Source: Rosa chinensis
Taxonomy: Eukaryota > Streptophyta > Magnoliopsida > Rosales > Rosaceae
Reading direction: 5' to 3'
Assembly: GCF_002994745.2 (NCBI RefSeq)
Contig: NC_037094.1
Coordinates: 15,248,501 to 15,312,500, forward strand
Length of the DNA: 64,000 bases
The notes beneath the pieces are model-generated. The model searched no databases. It was given only the letters and a program-made list of their open reading frames with translations, and was not told the DNA's origin. Shown one piece after another: positions 22,801-35,840 of this stretch. Within the stretch, counting starts at the first letter, position 1. Each line of letters opens with the position of its first letter. Made by a program: the position numbers and the translations under genes.

Positions 22801-25242
22801 TATCCTGAACCAACTCATATCATTCTTTTTTATACACAATGAATCTGATGGTCGTATTTTTTCTCTTCTGAAATAATTTGCAGATTACTGGGGAGTCTTG
22901 TCCGTTATCCTTCAAGGGGAGCCCATATTGGATGGCACCAGAGGTATGCACGGTTCCTTTACTGCGCTCATGTATCATCATTATCTGTAATTTTGTATGG
23001 ATTTGTTGTAACAGTTTTCACTCTAATATTTCAGGTTATCAAGAATTCAAATGGTTGTAATCTTGCGGTTGATATATGGAGCCTGGGTTGCACTGTTCTT
23101 GAGATGGCCACGACAAAACCACCTTGGAGCCAATATGAAGGGGTTAGTGAACTTTGAATCCAAAAGGCTGGAATGTTATGAAATATTCAGATGTTACACA
23201 TTTCCTACTAACAGAATTTGCATGCCAGAATGTTCCTAATGTTTGACCCTCTTATTGTATTGTATTGTTTCCAAAGGTTGCTGCTATGTTTAAGATAGGA
23301 AACAGCAAGGAACTTCCTGGAATTCCTGGACATCTTTCAGAGGATGGGAAGGACTTTGTTAGGCTGTGTTTGCAACGTAACCCACTGCATCGCCCTACAG
23401 CTGCTCAGCTTTTGGAGCATCCTTTTGTTAAGAATGTTGCTCCACTGGAAAGACCCATTATGAGTTTGGATACTTCTGAAGGACCACCTGCGGTGACGAA
23501 TGCAGTGAGATCTCAGGTAGACGCACTGATCTTAAAACAACAAGAAATAATTTTCACGCCATCAGGTTGAATATATGTGACCTAATATGTTTAATTTTCT
23601 ATTTTAGATTTGTTCTCTCTATGCAAACCAAGTAAAGTTTTCAATTTGTGGGTTGCATACCGACTTTGTTACCCATAGTGAAAGTTCTAGTAGGCATCTC
23701 TACCGTGAGGGATTTTATATCATCAAAATGTTATGGCGTTATGTGATTGTTGTTTTTTTTTATGTAACTACACAATTTTATTTGAACCTCATTTTACCAA
23801 ATGATTTTAAAAGTAGCAGTAAATATCGAATATGTAGTCAATACTTGCAACGCCTCCCATCCTTTCATGTCATTGTTCTCTGGTTATTACTTGTGTCAAT
23901 GGATGCATGCTTTATGGATGCATGCTTTACTAACACTGGAGATGTGTGGCATGAGTACTGATGTTATGTTCTGTGGGTGTATATATTTATGTTATATATT
24001 TAGGCCTAATAACTTTATGTCATGGAGTTAATGCTGGTGTTGAAAAAGCTTCATTGTTTGAGCATATTCATTAATTTTGATACTTTTTCTTATTTGTATT
24101 CTCTTAGGCCTTTGGACATGGGAGAAATAATTTGCACTTAGACTCTGAAGGGATGACTATTCACCAGTCCAGAGGCTCAAGAACTGGATCAGCATCAAGG
24201 TCTCTCTCTCTTCCCCCTTCTCCCCCGCCAATTATAATTTATTACTTTTACATGGGACAGTAGTCATATTTCTTCTTTATTTTAGGATAAACAAGAATTT
24301 ATTAAAACAAGACAAAGTCAAAGACCTCTAGCAGAAGACTACAGGAAAAATCTTAGAGAAATACTGAAAAACCAAAAAATCTAGCATCAACTGCTAGCAT
24401 ATCCAACATAATAGAAGAAATGGTCATGTTTTAGAACCTGGCCTGTGTCTGATATTGCTTCCAACTCATTTACAAATCTATCAGCATTAAAGCCTAATAA
24501 ACATAGGAACTTTAGATTGTGTTAGGGTGAAAAGTGATTAAATATGTTTCAGCATTTAGCCTCAAGAAGGGCAATCAGGACAATAGCATCATAGGTCCCA
24601 AGCAATTGTGTGAAATACTTTTTATTGATAAAGATGTCATCATGGGCTTTAAGGACTGATTTGTCTACTACTCATCTACTCATCTATTTCATTTAAATAT
24701 TAAGTTACTAACCTTTCCCTTTCTTCCTAATTTCCAGACATGTCCACACACCAAGAAATGTGTCTTGCCCAGTTTCACCCATTGGAAGCCCACTTCTCCA
24801 GTCTAGATCACCACAACATGTCAGCGGAAGGATGTCTCCCTCTCCCATATCTAGCCCCCGTATCACATCCGGTGCATCTACACCTCTCACTGGTGGTGGT
24901 GGTGCAATCCCTTTTCAACACTTGAATCCACCAACAACCTACTTACATGAAGGCACACAGATGACCCAGAGATCCCAGAACAGTAGTTTCTATACAAATG
25001 GCAGCATGCGATATCATGAGCCAAAGCCTGATCTATTTCGAGGGATTCCGCAGGCCTCTCATGATTTCCGGGATATAATTTCATCTGACAATGTTGCGCA
25101 CAGAGACCAGTTTTGGAAGCCTGTTCCTGGGCAGCAAAGAGAGTTCTGTGATGTGCAGTCGGTTTTGGCTGACCGTGTGTCTCAGCAGCTCTTAATGGAT
25201 CATATGAAGCTGAACCCATCCATGGACCTAAATCTTCACTAG
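19812..25242 (+). CDS. YDA: YODA-type MAP kinase kinase kinase
   Basis: Eleven coding exons can be joined in frame: 19812-20371, 20520-21278, 21630-21717, 21880-21942, 22150-22310, 22459-22534, 22884-22943, 23035-23142, 23277-23516, 24108-24199 and 24738-25242. They give 903 codons plus stop. Every junction is GT-AG. The long serine/proline-rich N-terminus starts [12 protein letters not shown] and contains the YDA-typical [10 protein letters not shown] and SRSPMR stretches. The kinase domain spans about residues 420-676, with [11 protein letters not shown], the catalytic Lys449 (CAMKEV), HRD at 543-545, DFG at 563-565 and APE ending at 589. The C-terminal tail ends with SQQLL and DLNLH. In Arabidopsis YDA acts above MKK4/5 and MPK3/6 in stomatal and embryo patterning. 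The length and exon layout fit that family; the tail is somewhat shorter than in Arabidopsis. Whether this is the main YDA or a paralogue cannot be decided here. Confidence 0.95.
24285..24540 (-). repeat. Possible retroposon tail in a YDA intron
   Basis: The intron between the last two coding exons contains a stretch that, on the minus strand, ends with CTTGTTTTAATAAATTCTTG, like the 3' end of a plant LINE or SINE. No duplication was found. Confidence 0.3.
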
Positions 25243-26179
25243 CTGCACTACTGCTTGATCACAGAGACGGTATATATTGACTGTGATCCTTGTCCGAGCA
25301 GTGCTTATATACAAAGAATTGCTGTTGATGCTTTCAAGGTTGGCATTGCAGTAGTGTTGAATCTTAGTCGAAATTGGACAAAATCATCCAGTAAGGTTGG
25401 ATCTTTGGATAGCTTGAATAACAATAACAGTAGAGAAGCATGATATGAAAGGCCTCAATGTATTTTGTCCTCAGAGAGGGTTGAGGTTTTTCCCTTTGTA
25501 GAGATGGAGGTGACCTTTGGAGTTCCAGCATTTGATAATTCCTTGTAAAGAGAAAGTTTCCGCTGCTCTAAAGAATGTATATTTTACAACTGGTGACAAA
25601 AAATGTCGGAAGGCATATCACCATTTGAGCCTGATCATTTTTGTTTCTTTTTTCTAGGAGGAATGAGGGAAGGAAAAATTGTTGTACAGAGGGTTGGGGA
25701 GGCGAAGATGGTAGTTCAGAGTTAGCCGGAGGCTGGTAGGTTTAGTCTCTTGTATCGGTTTGTGGCAGCTTATACTGTTCACTGTTGTATCTAAATTACA
25801 CTGGCATCAAATAGAAGAAAAACTCTAATTGCTCTCGTATCTCCTTGTGTGGTATCACTAGCATCTTGTGATGATCTAAAGCTAAAATTAGACATCTGTT
25901 ACTATAGTATGACTAATCCTTGGCTCTAATATTAGCTTGGCGTCTACAAGACTGTTGTGAAGGGCAAATTGTCAAGGCAAACTAGGATCAGACTACAGTA
26001 CTGAAGGAAGCTTTGACTCGGTCTTTTCTTCTGTTGTCTGTATACTCCAGTCTGAGTACAGCATGTGACTACAGTTTGCAATTTGGCAATTTGATTTCAT
26101 AACATGCAGTCCAAAAAATCTGCATCTATCTTTTGGCTATTAGGATGAGGACTAAAACCTCTAGTACTAGGGATTGGCC
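25243..26179 (+). other. 3' UTR of the YDA-like gene and spacer
   Basis: The transcript probably runs to about 25830. No other gene was recognised before the dehydrogenase relic. Confidence 0.4.
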
Positions 26180-26335
26180 AAACTCGAGCTAAAATCCCAG
26201 TCTGGTAGCGAATCTGCATCTTTTGCATGAGAGCTCGATTTGGCAATGTTATAGTCCTTATTCGGCGCTTACTCCTTTGACCTGTGGATGGAGTGACACC
26301 AAGAATGTGGGTGCCGCCCCTACATGAACATGTCA
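26180..26335 (-). pseudogene. Decayed copy of the last SDR exon
   Basis: On the plus strand, the blocks AACTCGAGCTAAAATCCCAG, CATCTTTTGCATGAGAGCTC and TGGATGGAGTGACACCAAG match the last exon of the intact dehydrogenase at 26547-26714 in the same order and spacing. Frame breaks make it non-coding. The next 150 bp (about 26390-26520) resemble the sequence upstream of the intact gene (29160-29290), so this is a copy that lost its middle. Confidence 0.75.
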
Positions 26336-26546
26336 AATTTGCGATCATTAACAACTGGTTTTCGGTCCGTGTGTTGGTCGAATTCAGTTTGGAGTTTGCA
26401 TAGAAAATTCTGCGCCATAGGCCTCTTTATGGAATGAGGACTACTACATTTCATGTTACTTAACTTCCTAGTCCAAACTGGTTTTGAATTACAAATACAG
26501 TACAAATGTGAAGATGAGCCATCGAACACACTAAAATAACCTCTTA

Positions 26547-28807
26547 TTAGTACTTTCGATCGGTCAAACTCAAGCTAAATTCCCAGAGTTTCTTGGTCAC
26601 ATCTCCATCTTTTGCCTGAGAGCTCGGTTTGGTGATGTTGCACCCTGAAAAGTATTCCCCGCTTACTCCCTTTACTTGTGGATGAAGTGACACAAAGCAT
26701 GTTGTCGCCGCTCCCTGCATGATCATTTTTAATAAGATTCTGTTGTAACCAAACCACAATATAAATCATATCTTCAGTCTATATTTGATCAATGAATATG
26801 GTCCATGTAGCATCACTTGAAAAATAATCCTACTGAAGAACACAACAAGTACCTGCTCAACGGTTTTTGACATAAATATACCCAGCAGGGACAGCGTCTT
26901 AAAAAAACCTGTATCAATCCCAAAATTTGAAGTGATCAACACTGCAGTGTTAAGAAATGTGACATATATAGCCTAAGAGGTACGCAAATGAAGCTTACAT
27001 TGAAAAAAGCTATGAACATTGCGTAAAAGATTTGTGTAAATATCTCCGGGATGAAGAGAATTAGCAGTTATCTCCACACCTTCTTCCTGTTTACTCAAGA
27101 AGTGAAGATCATTTCTAGAAGTGTTACATATATGGACAAATGCAATATACATTTTGGTAAGACAACACCTGTTTTATGACCTTTCAGCATTCAATACCTT
27201 TAAACGCCTTGCAAGCTCATTAGCATGTAATATGTTAGCAAGCTTGGATTGGTTATATGCACGATATTTGTTGTACCTGCAATTTAGCAAGAGAATAATA
27301 GATTGCTGATTAGTAACTTAATAGAAAATGTTTTTGTATGAGATGCATTGTCAGTCTCAAATTTAGACCCTAGCAAGATAACATGTCAGCTATCTACCAA
27401 GAGGAGTAGCTGCAGAGCTGAACTAATTGAATCAGCACAGCCTAAAGAAGATTCATCAAAATAATGCTGCCACATTGTGTTAGTTACCTTGATTCATCAT
27501 TGATTTCATCGAAAACAATTCCTTCCGGATACCCAAATTTATGGCCTAAAGATGCTACATTAACAACTCTTCCTTCTATTCTGCTCTCTCGCGATGTGTG
27601 TTTCATTGTCTCCAAGAGAAGATTTGTGAGGAGAAAATGACCTGCAGATTGGATGGTTCAAGTCATACATATGATAAAATAAACTTGTAGAAGACTAGCT
27701 GATTCGTTGAAGAAAGATTTGATTGATCAAAACAAATGCTTGGTTACAAACCTAAATGGTTCGTAGCAAACTGAAGTTCTATGTTATCTTGAGAAAGCTT
27801 GAATGGAGTTGCCATAACCCCTGCATTGTTACTTCCAACAAAGATAGTTTGTCGCTTCTTAGTTTCTTATTGTCACAGTACTAAATATACAACTATTAAA
27901 GTCTATTTATAGAAAAACAGAGAGAGGAAATAATAGAAACTAGCTGGCCGAGATCAGTGGTAGTAACAATTAATATGACTTCGACCAAAAACAATTAATA
28001 TGACACATATAATTGCTTATCTCTTACATAAGGATGTTCAGTGGAAGGCCTTTAGAATTATAGTCCGCTGCAAATTTTGTTACAGATGCTAAAGAGCTGA
28101 GGTCTAATTCCATGATATCAATTTTAGCAGTGGGAATGTCCTTAAGTATTGCTTCTTTAACATTATTCCCAGCATCAATGTTCCTGACTGCCATTACTAC
28201 ATGGACACCACGCAAAGCAAGGACATGTGCTGTCACTACGCCAATACCACTTGAAGCTCCTGAAATTGAACAAAGTTTACACACTGAAACTTGTTCCCAA
28301 TCACCTTAATTACCTTTAGAAATAGATAGAGGAAGGCCCATTGAAAATATATGTAGAAATCTTTTTAAAGTCCAAAATTTGTTACATTTCATATTGCAGA
28401 AATAGTACTGAAGGTTGTAAGGGAATCTTACTGGAACAGAAAAGAAATGTGTAAAAGAAGGAACCATTTAATCATTTAGATTCAGAATAATACATATCAT
28501 CCAATAAATTTACAGAACTCTTCAGATGAAAAACCCATCAAAACTCACAATATACAGCACAATGAGTAACAACAAACAAATACTTAAAATCACCAACTTC
28601 TAATTATGTGAAATCTTAAGAGCCAGTTTAATTGTTTCAACGTACCCTTTACCCTTGTAAACTGTTAATCTTATACAAAGCTTAAAATGGAGAATAACCT
28701 GTGACTACGGCAGTAAGACCAGTTCCATCAATCCCATGAGTAACCTCCTCTGCTGTCGAAAAAGCAGAAAATCCAGATGGTCCTTTCTTGCTAAATAATA
28801 TCCCCAT
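26547..28807 (-). CDS. Short-chain dehydrogenase/reductase, TIC32/retinol-dehydrogenase-like
   Basis: Eight minus-strand exons join in frame: 28807-28699, 28259-28028, 27831-27752, 27641-27488, 27276-27198, 27086-26999, 26908-26853 and 26714-26547. They give 321 codons plus stop, with GT-AG introns. The protein has the NAD(P)-binding TGASSGIG at residues 36-43, NNAG at 115-118, the catalytic serine at 171 (VNVAS), and the YNQSK motif with Tyr199 and Lys203. The stretch [13 protein letters not shown] and the end [22 protein letters not shown] are typical of the plant subgroup annotated as TIC32-like or WW-domain-oxidoreductase-like. Such enzymes reduce or oxidise small carbonyl or alcohol substrates with NADPH; the substrate here cannot be inferred. 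There is no clear transit peptide, so chloroplast location is not assured. Several decayed copies flank it. Confidence 0.92.
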
Positions 28808-29410
28808 AATGTTGCAAAAGATATGAATGAGATTATTACACACTGATTCGCTAACAAAACCAACATAACAATAACATATAGAGTTGTTCTTCTATTCTTA
28901 AAATATTGGCAATGAGAGTGACAGCAATTTGTATGCCATAATTATGCTACTGAGAAGATAAAAGGGTCATCATCGATCAATGATGAGAATAATGTAAATT
29001 AGCAGACCAATGTATGTATAGTAGGTTCTAATATACACCTGTTAGAAAGAGTTGAACATATTTTCGGTCTCTGTTGTCTTGGTCGAAATTTAGATTCACT
29101 CCTTGTCTTACTCTAAGTAGGAGCTTATTCTTTGCTTTATGCCAGTAAGCAAATCATGTTGGCCGGCCTCTTTATATAAATGAGGATATTGCTTCACATT
29201 TCCTCCTTTCTTGTTGTCTGCATGTTTACTCCAGTGTCTAGTCCAACAAGATTTCAAATTGGAAATACTCCAGGTTCTTTTACATTGGCCGGCTTAGTTA
29301 ATGAATGATTAAATTACCTTGAATACTTCATCAATAATTAACGAACTCCTTCAAAATATGTGACCTAGTATATTGATACAGTAACAATCATCCCTATTGC
29401 GCTGCGCGAT
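28808..29410 (-). promoter_or_regulatory. Upstream region of the dehydrogenase gene
   Basis: The stretch around 28980-29165 has a diverged copy at 55100-55300 and the stretch 29160-29290 has one at 26390-26520. It therefore belongs to a duplicated unit that includes the promoter. No specific sites could be assigned. Confidence 0.5.
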
Positions 29411-29650
29411 GTGCCTTCATAGTCTCCAGCAAAATATTGTGAGATGAAAACTAAGCTCCAAATTAGATGGTTAATGTAACGTACACGTGAATTGGTAAAT
29501 CGTACGTAGAACTGGAACACTAGTTTAAGAACGATTTCAAAACAATTGCATGGTTATGCACCTAAATGGTTAGTAGCAAACCGAGATTCTATGTTGTCTT
29601 GAGAAAGCTTGAACGGATGGAGTCACCATAACTCCCGCACTGTTACTAAT
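29411..29650 (-). pseudogene. Relic of a second SDR copy (exons 3 and 4)
   Basis: The block at about 29559-29640 (CCTAAATGGTTAGTAGCAAAC, then ATGTTGTCTTGAGAAAGCTT) is nearly the same as exon 3 of the intact gene. The block at 29405-29460 (GCGATGTGCCTTCATAGTCT) matches the start of exon 4. Indels break the frame and the other exons are missing nearby. Confidence 0.8.
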
Positions 29651-29810
29651 TAAGTTATCACAAATTCACAGGACAATATATGCAACTTAAAATAATATTT
29701 GTTCATCCAGAAAATTAACTAATAAGAAGTAGTAGCTTGACACTTTGAACCACTGCTCTTCTAAATCTATCTCACGATGTGTGATTTCAAATTAAGAGTC
29801 TAACGACATA

Positions 29811-30825
29811 ATGTGTTAGATTTCGAGCAGGAAAACCAAGGACTGAAAAATCGAAAAAATCTGCGAAATTTCGTTTTTTTTAGGCCCGATATATCCATAG
29901 CATACCAAGACAAGTTCGGTTGAAATTTTCGATATTTCCCGATACATTCCATCTCCACCAACAATTCTCACATGCAAAGTCAATATTCGTGGGCCTAGCA
30001 CATGTGGTGGATGAGTAGTTGGTATAAAATTCAATCCAAAAAACCAACAACAACACCAAGGATTGAACCTTGGTCGGTCATCCCACTACCCTTTGAGAGG
30101 GTTTGCTAACTCTGCTGCACAAACCTTTATGTATTAATCACAACATTCTATATATATTCATTTGCCTACGAATCTAAAAACTTAGATATACGTCCAATCA
30201 ATAACTAACTTGAAACACTTAATTACTATATTGAATCTTTTTTTTTACTAAATGTTCAAATATTTTACAACAACATTTCAAATTATAACTTCTATAAATA
30301 GTTTAAAATAATCTTCATACCTTGCACCAAATAATCTTCACACCTTGTACCTCATCGGTCTTCTACGTGGTTCTAAGTTACTCATGTAATTCAAGGTGTA
30401 ATGTATGATATGTACAAAAAATGTATATAAGGCGTGATGGCTTAGCCTCCCATTGGGTTTCCAGCCATAAAAAAAAAAGATGTTTATTTAAAAAAATTTC
30501 AGAGTTATCGGCGATTCAGCATTTATCGTTTCATCTTAAATTATTACAAATTACTATATAACAATGTTTATTCAAGGTTTTCTTTCTATATATAGTAGAC
30601 AATTGATAAAATAAACATATCTAAAAGTTTCACTTAAAATTTCCATGTTTTTCTTCAAATTTCCATCATTTTTCTTGATTATTTACTGAAATCGATATAT
30701 CCTCGATATTTCCGTCGAAATTTCCGTTTTCGGGACCCTCGATATTTCCGTTGAAATTTCCGTTTTCGGGACCATCGATATTTCCTCGAAACTCGATATT
30801 TTGGTCCTTGAGGAAAACACTAAGG
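29811..30825. mobile_element. Probable TIR element with an internal 36-bp repeat
   Basis: AACCAAGGACTGAAAAATCG near the left edge is similar to the inverse of CGATATTTTGGTCCTTGAGG at the right edge. The right half holds a tandem 36-bp unit (CTCGATATTTCCGTYGAAAT and onward) at about 30700-30790. I could not fix a target duplication, so class and borders are uncertain. Confidence 0.4.
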
Positions 30826-30869
30826 GCTAAAAACTTTGGCCCATTGTTTCTCAATAGATATGTGGTATA

Positions 30870-31155
30870 TGTTAGGATGTTGTGGTATGGAGCACCTAAT
30901 TACAACTGAAGTAGAAACTATAAAAAATGAGTGGTGCACAAGATGATAGGCAAATTGTAGAATGATTTTTACTATAGCAGAATGATACAACAATTTCTCT
31001 TCTGTAATAAGGAGAGCACAATTGACAATTACCCTCACTTTTATAACAGGAGGAAATACACTCTAACAAAGGAAAGACAATTGAGTTTTAGGAGAAATCT
31101 CTATTTTCTCTCTAAACTCCTCTCTCTCTCTCTCTCTCTGTTTTTACTCACAACA
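30870..31155 (-). repeat. 3' LTR of the copia element
   Basis: A 286-bp copy of the LTR with small differences from its partner, including a longer (CT)n run near 31120. The adjoining internal DNA has a short purine stretch (GAGTGGGATTA on the minus strand) that may be the polypurine tract. Confidence 0.9.
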
Positions 31156-31473
31156 TATAATCCCACTCTATAACATAGGTCCTCTATTTATACTAGATAG
31201 AGGCGGTTACAACTATCTAGCTTCTTAAAGCCTAAGAATCTTAGCTATAGGTGAGTTGTTATTGCAGCATTGCAACTATCATATGCTAAAAAACAGCCAC
31301 CATTTTTGACTTCTCAAGAACTTAAGCAAGAAGTAAGCCACTATTTTTGACTTATCAAGAACTTAAGCAAGAAGTAATTAAGAAGCAAAAGTGGCTTTAC
31401 CGCCACATATCTCCCACTTAAAAGTCACTTTTGCAATTCTTTTTTCCTTTCTACTTTGCCATGTCCATACTGC

Positions 31474-34400
31474 TTATGTTTCTACTAGGCCAATAGAGGA
31501 TCGACACCAAATAGACTTGTCATTGTTGATCGGCTTTGTTAGAACATCTGGTAGGTTGTCATTTGTATGGATTTTCTGTATATCCACACTTCCTTCTTCC
31601 ACCTTCTCACAAATGAAGTGATATTGAACTCGTATGTGCTTTGTCGTTGAGTGAAATACTGGATTCTCTGTCAGGTGCAAAGCGCTCTTACTATCACAAA
31701 ATAGAGCAATCTTCTCTTGCTTGTGTCCGAGCTCCTCCAGTAGCATTTGCAACCATGCATATTGCCTCTTTGCTAGCTTTTGTAGCTGCGACGTATTCTG
31801 CCTCTATCGTAGAAGTAGTCAAGATAGATTGCAGTTTCGAAACCCAACTTACAACTCTTCCAGTAAGAGTAAACACATAACCTGACTTGCTCTTGTCAAG
31901 ATCACCTGCATAGTCTGAATCAACATAGCCTCTAACAATAAAATTTGATCCTCTATAACATAATGCAACATTTGAGGTATCCTTGACATATCTTAGGATC
32001 CTCTTTGCAGCACTCCAATGCTCTTTACCAGGATTCGCCATGTATCGATGGACCGCTCCCACTGCTTGTGCAATGTTTGGTCATGTGCATACCATAGTGA
32101 ACATTAAACTACCCACTGCTGATGCGTACGATACTCGAGACATTTTCATCGTCTCTGCTTCGTTGCTAGGACTCATACTTGAGGATAACTTGAAATTTAT
32201 AGGAAGAGGGGTAGAGATTGACTCATAATCTTGCATGTTGAAGCGACACAAGATTTTCTTCAAAGTAGTTCTTCTGAGAAAGCTAAATCTTCCAACTATT
32301 TATGTCTCGGTAAATTTGCATCCGTAGAATCTTGTTTGCTGGTCCCAAGTCCTTCATTTCAAACTCCCTAGCCAATTGTGCCTTCAATTCTTTAATACGA
32401 TCTTTATTAGGGCCTGCTACCAACATGTTGTCAACATACAACATCATAATAATGAAATCACCATCACCAAATCTCTTGTAGTAAGCACAAGGATCTGGAC
32501 TGAGTCTGTTGTATCCAAGGCTCATAATGAAGGAATCAAATCTCTTATACCAACATCTCCGCGCCTGTTTGAGACCGTATAGAGATTTGTTCAACCTGCA
32601 AACGAAGTTCTCCTTTTCTTTTTCTTCAAATCCATCTGGTTGGAGCATGTAAATCCCTTATTCAAGTTCTCCATGAAGAAACACAGTTTTCACATCTAAC
32701 TGTTCTAAGCACAAGTCAAATGTAGCACACATCGCTAGGACTACTAGAATTGTTGTGAATCAAACAACAGGAGAGAATATTTTGTTAAAGTAAATGCTTT
32801 CTTTCTGAGCGAATCCTTTCACCACCGATCTAGCACGATACCGCTCCACTTGATCATTGCCATCTCGTTTGATTTGTAGACCCATTTATTATCAATGGCC
32901 TTCCTTCCTTGTGGTAATGGAACAAGATCCCATGTCTTGTTTTTATGGAGAGCTTCAATTTCTTCTTGCATTGCTGAAATCCACAAAGAAGCTTCTTGGC
33001 CTTTGTAGCCTCATGGAAAGTTGATGGCTCTACATCCTATGTTAGTAGACAATATGCAACATTTCCCTCTATAATGTATTGTGAGTGCCAAGCTGGTTCT
33101 CTTCTCTCCCGAGTTGACAGTAGAACTCATGCAGTTGCAAACTCAACTTGTTCTTGTTCTTGGTGCTCTAGTGTTGCTTCAGAAGAATCTGGAACTTTTT
33201 GTTCTTGTTTATCTTCAACTGGAATTGTAATAGTCTCTGGTTTCTCTTTTGAAGTGCTATAATTTTCTTTTCCTTATACCTTGTCTTCTATAAATATTAC
33301 ATCTCTGCTGATTATCACCTTATGGGTAGTGGGATCCCACATGTGGTACCCCTTAACTCCATCAACATACCCTAAGAAAATGCATTTTCTAGATTTTGGA
33401 TCTAGTTTTGATGTTTCTTGGGCGTTGAACATAACATATACAGGACTTCCAAATGTATGTAAGCGAGAATAATCAGCTGGCTTACTAGTCCGCATCTCTA
33501 TTGGCGTCTTCAGATCAATTGCGATTGATGGTGATCGATTGATCACATAACAAGCGGTCTTCACTGCTTCTGCCCAAAATGACTTGGCCAACCCCCGCAG
33601 TCGTCAACATCGCTTTTGTCCATTCTAACAAGGTACTATTCATCCGCTCTGTTACTCCATTTTGTTGTGGAGTGTATGCCATTGTGAACTGCCTTTTGAC
33701 AACTTCTTATCGACAGAAGTTATCAAATTCAATACTGGTATATTCTCTTCCATTGTCCATTCTTAAACACTTGATCTTCTTTTCAGATTCAAGCTCCACA
33801 TGCACTCTGAATATTTTGAAAACTGGGAATACTTTTGCCTTCCTCTTGATTGGATATACCCAACATCTCCTGAAGTAATCATCAATAAAAGACACGAAGT
33901 ATCTTGCACCTCTTAAGGATAGAACTGGTGCTTGCTAAACATCGGAATGGATCAATTCTACGATAGCTTTGTTTCTAGCATTAGAGCTATTGAACTTTAA
34001 TCTGTGCTGTTTACTAGTAACACAATGCTCACAAAAGGGTAATGAAACCTTTTTGAGCCCCGGAAGAAGCTTTTGTTCAACAAGAATCTTCAAACCCCGT
34101 TCCGACATGTGGCCAAGCTTACGGTGCTACATCATCGTTGATTCTTCTAAAGAACTTACTGACACAATAGACACTTCTCCTTCTTGTTGTGTTTCTCCTT
34201 TAAGCATGTACAGATTTGCAGCTATGTTTTCCGCTTTCATTACCACAAGGGCATCTTTAACTATTTTCATGATCCCATGTTGACCATAGATTTTGTACCC
34301 ACTACTATCTAATTGTCCCAAAGACAATAAATTTTTCTTCAGGTCTTTCACGTGCTGTACCTCCTGAATGGTGCGAACTGTACCATCATATAACTTCACT

Positions 34401-35465
34401 TGGATGCTACCAATACCAGTAATCTCATAGGGATAATCATCTCCCATGAACACAGATCCTCCTGAGATAGGTTCATATTGGTGGAACCATTCTCTCCGAG
34501 GGGTCATATGCCATGTTGCTCCTGAGTCCATTAGCTAGATATCAGTAAATTTTCTCCTACCTTCAGTAACTGTAGTTGCCTCGTTGTATAAAACTTCACC
34601 ATCATCTGAGGTGCTTATTATACAACCCTGAGCTTTTGACGACTCAGGACCTTTTTCTTTCGTTTCTTCGTTCTTCTTGAGATGCCAACTGCCCAACACT
34701 CCCTTTTGTAGTGTCCTTTCTTGCTACAGTGATGACACTTGACATTCTTCTTACTTCTGGATTTTGGTCTACTTTGATTTTGACTCTCACTGGGGCCACG
34801 TTCCGTTGATCTCCCTCTCGTTATCATCAAAGCTTCGGCCTACCGTGAGCCTCCCAATCTATCTTCTTTGCTCTTGCACCGACTTTCTTCTTCAAGAACC
34901 GCAATTGCAATATCATCAAAGACTAGTATTTCTAAATTGTTGGTTAAGTTTATTATGAGTTGATCATACGAATTAGGTAGACTTTGAAGTAGAATTTTAG
35001 CACGTTCACTCGTCTCTATGTTATGCCCCATTGCTGTGAGCTGTGAAATAAGGTGTTGAGAGTGTTGATGTGGTCAGTCATCGTAGTCGATTCCATCATC
35101 CGAAGGGTGTAAAGCTTTCTCTTCAAGAAGATTTTGTTGTGTAGTGATTTGGCCTCGTACAATTTTGTTAGTGAATCCCATATCTTTTTTTCCGTCTTCT
35201 TCTCTGCCACACATGGCAATACTTCATCGGCTAGTGCTAGGTGCAGATTAGTAATAGCATTGCCATCCATCTCATTCCACTTGCCATAATTAGTGATCTC
35301 CTCAGGCCTATCTCCAATTGCTGCCAAGCAGTTATCTTTTCTCAAAATTGCTTTTATTCTCATTTTCCACAATGAGAAATTGCTCCCATTGAACTTTTCT
35401 ATTTCATACTTCGTCGCCATTATTGAAGATGCCTCCTTTCCACTAATTGGATCTGACTGTAGCAC
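31474..35465 (-). pseudogene. Copia gag-pol polyprotein, multiply broken
   Basis: Minus-strand pieces occur in the expected order. Gag comes first (FNGSNFSLWKMRIKAIL), then a CCHC knuckle (CHHCSKKGHYKREC). The protease follows (DSGATWHMTP), then integrase core pieces including NGREYTS. The integrase tail follows (FWAEAVKTACYVINRSP), then reverse transcriptase (LNKSLYGLKQARRCWYKRF). RNase H is last (GYVDSDYAGDLDKSKS; DSKSALHL; TKHI). Frame changes or stops separate nearly every domain. The reverse transcriptase active site reads YVDN in place of YVDD. The element cannot move by itself. Confidence 0.93.
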
Positions 35466-35500
35466 GAAAACTGGCTATGAACCCGACGCTCTGATACCAC

Positions 35501-35784
35501 TGTTAGGATGTTGTGGTATGGGGCACCCAATTACAACTGAAGTAGAAACTATAAAAAAACGAGTGGAGCACAAGATGATAGGCTAATTGTAGAAGGATTT
35601 TTACTATAGCAAGAGGATACAACAATTTCTCTTCTGTAATAAGGAGAGCACAATTGACAATACCCTCTCTCTTATAAAAGGAGAAAATACACTCTAACAA
35701 AGGAAAGGTAATTGAGCTTTAGGAGAAATCTCTATTTTCTCTCTAAACTCCTCTCTATCTTTCTCTCTGTTTTTGCTCACAACA
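35501..35784 (-). repeat. 5' LTR of the copia element
   Basis: A 284-bp LTR bounded by TG and CA, next to the tRNA primer-binding site on the inner side and to GTATA on the outer side. It differs from the other LTR by scattered substitutions and small indels. Confidence 0.9.
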
Positions 35785-35840
35785 GTATACATAGGGGTTT
35801 ATTCATTCATTGAAGGTGACAGCTAGCTAGTACCCGATAG

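Larger units (their letters stand above)
30870..35784 (-). mobile_element. Ty1/copia LTR retrotransposon, degenerate
   Basis: Two LTRs (30870-31155 and 35501-35784), both starting TGTTAGGATGTTG and ending ACAACA, flank an internal region read on the minus strand. GTATA is found on both outer sides (30865-30869 and 35785-35789), a perfect 5-bp target duplication. Next to the right LTR the minus strand carries TGGTATCAGAGC (35488-35499), the primer-binding site for initiator-Met tRNA. The domain order gag, protease, integrase, reverse transcriptase, RNase H is that of copia elements. It landed about 55 bp past the stop codon of the interrupted P450 gene. Confidence 0.95.
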
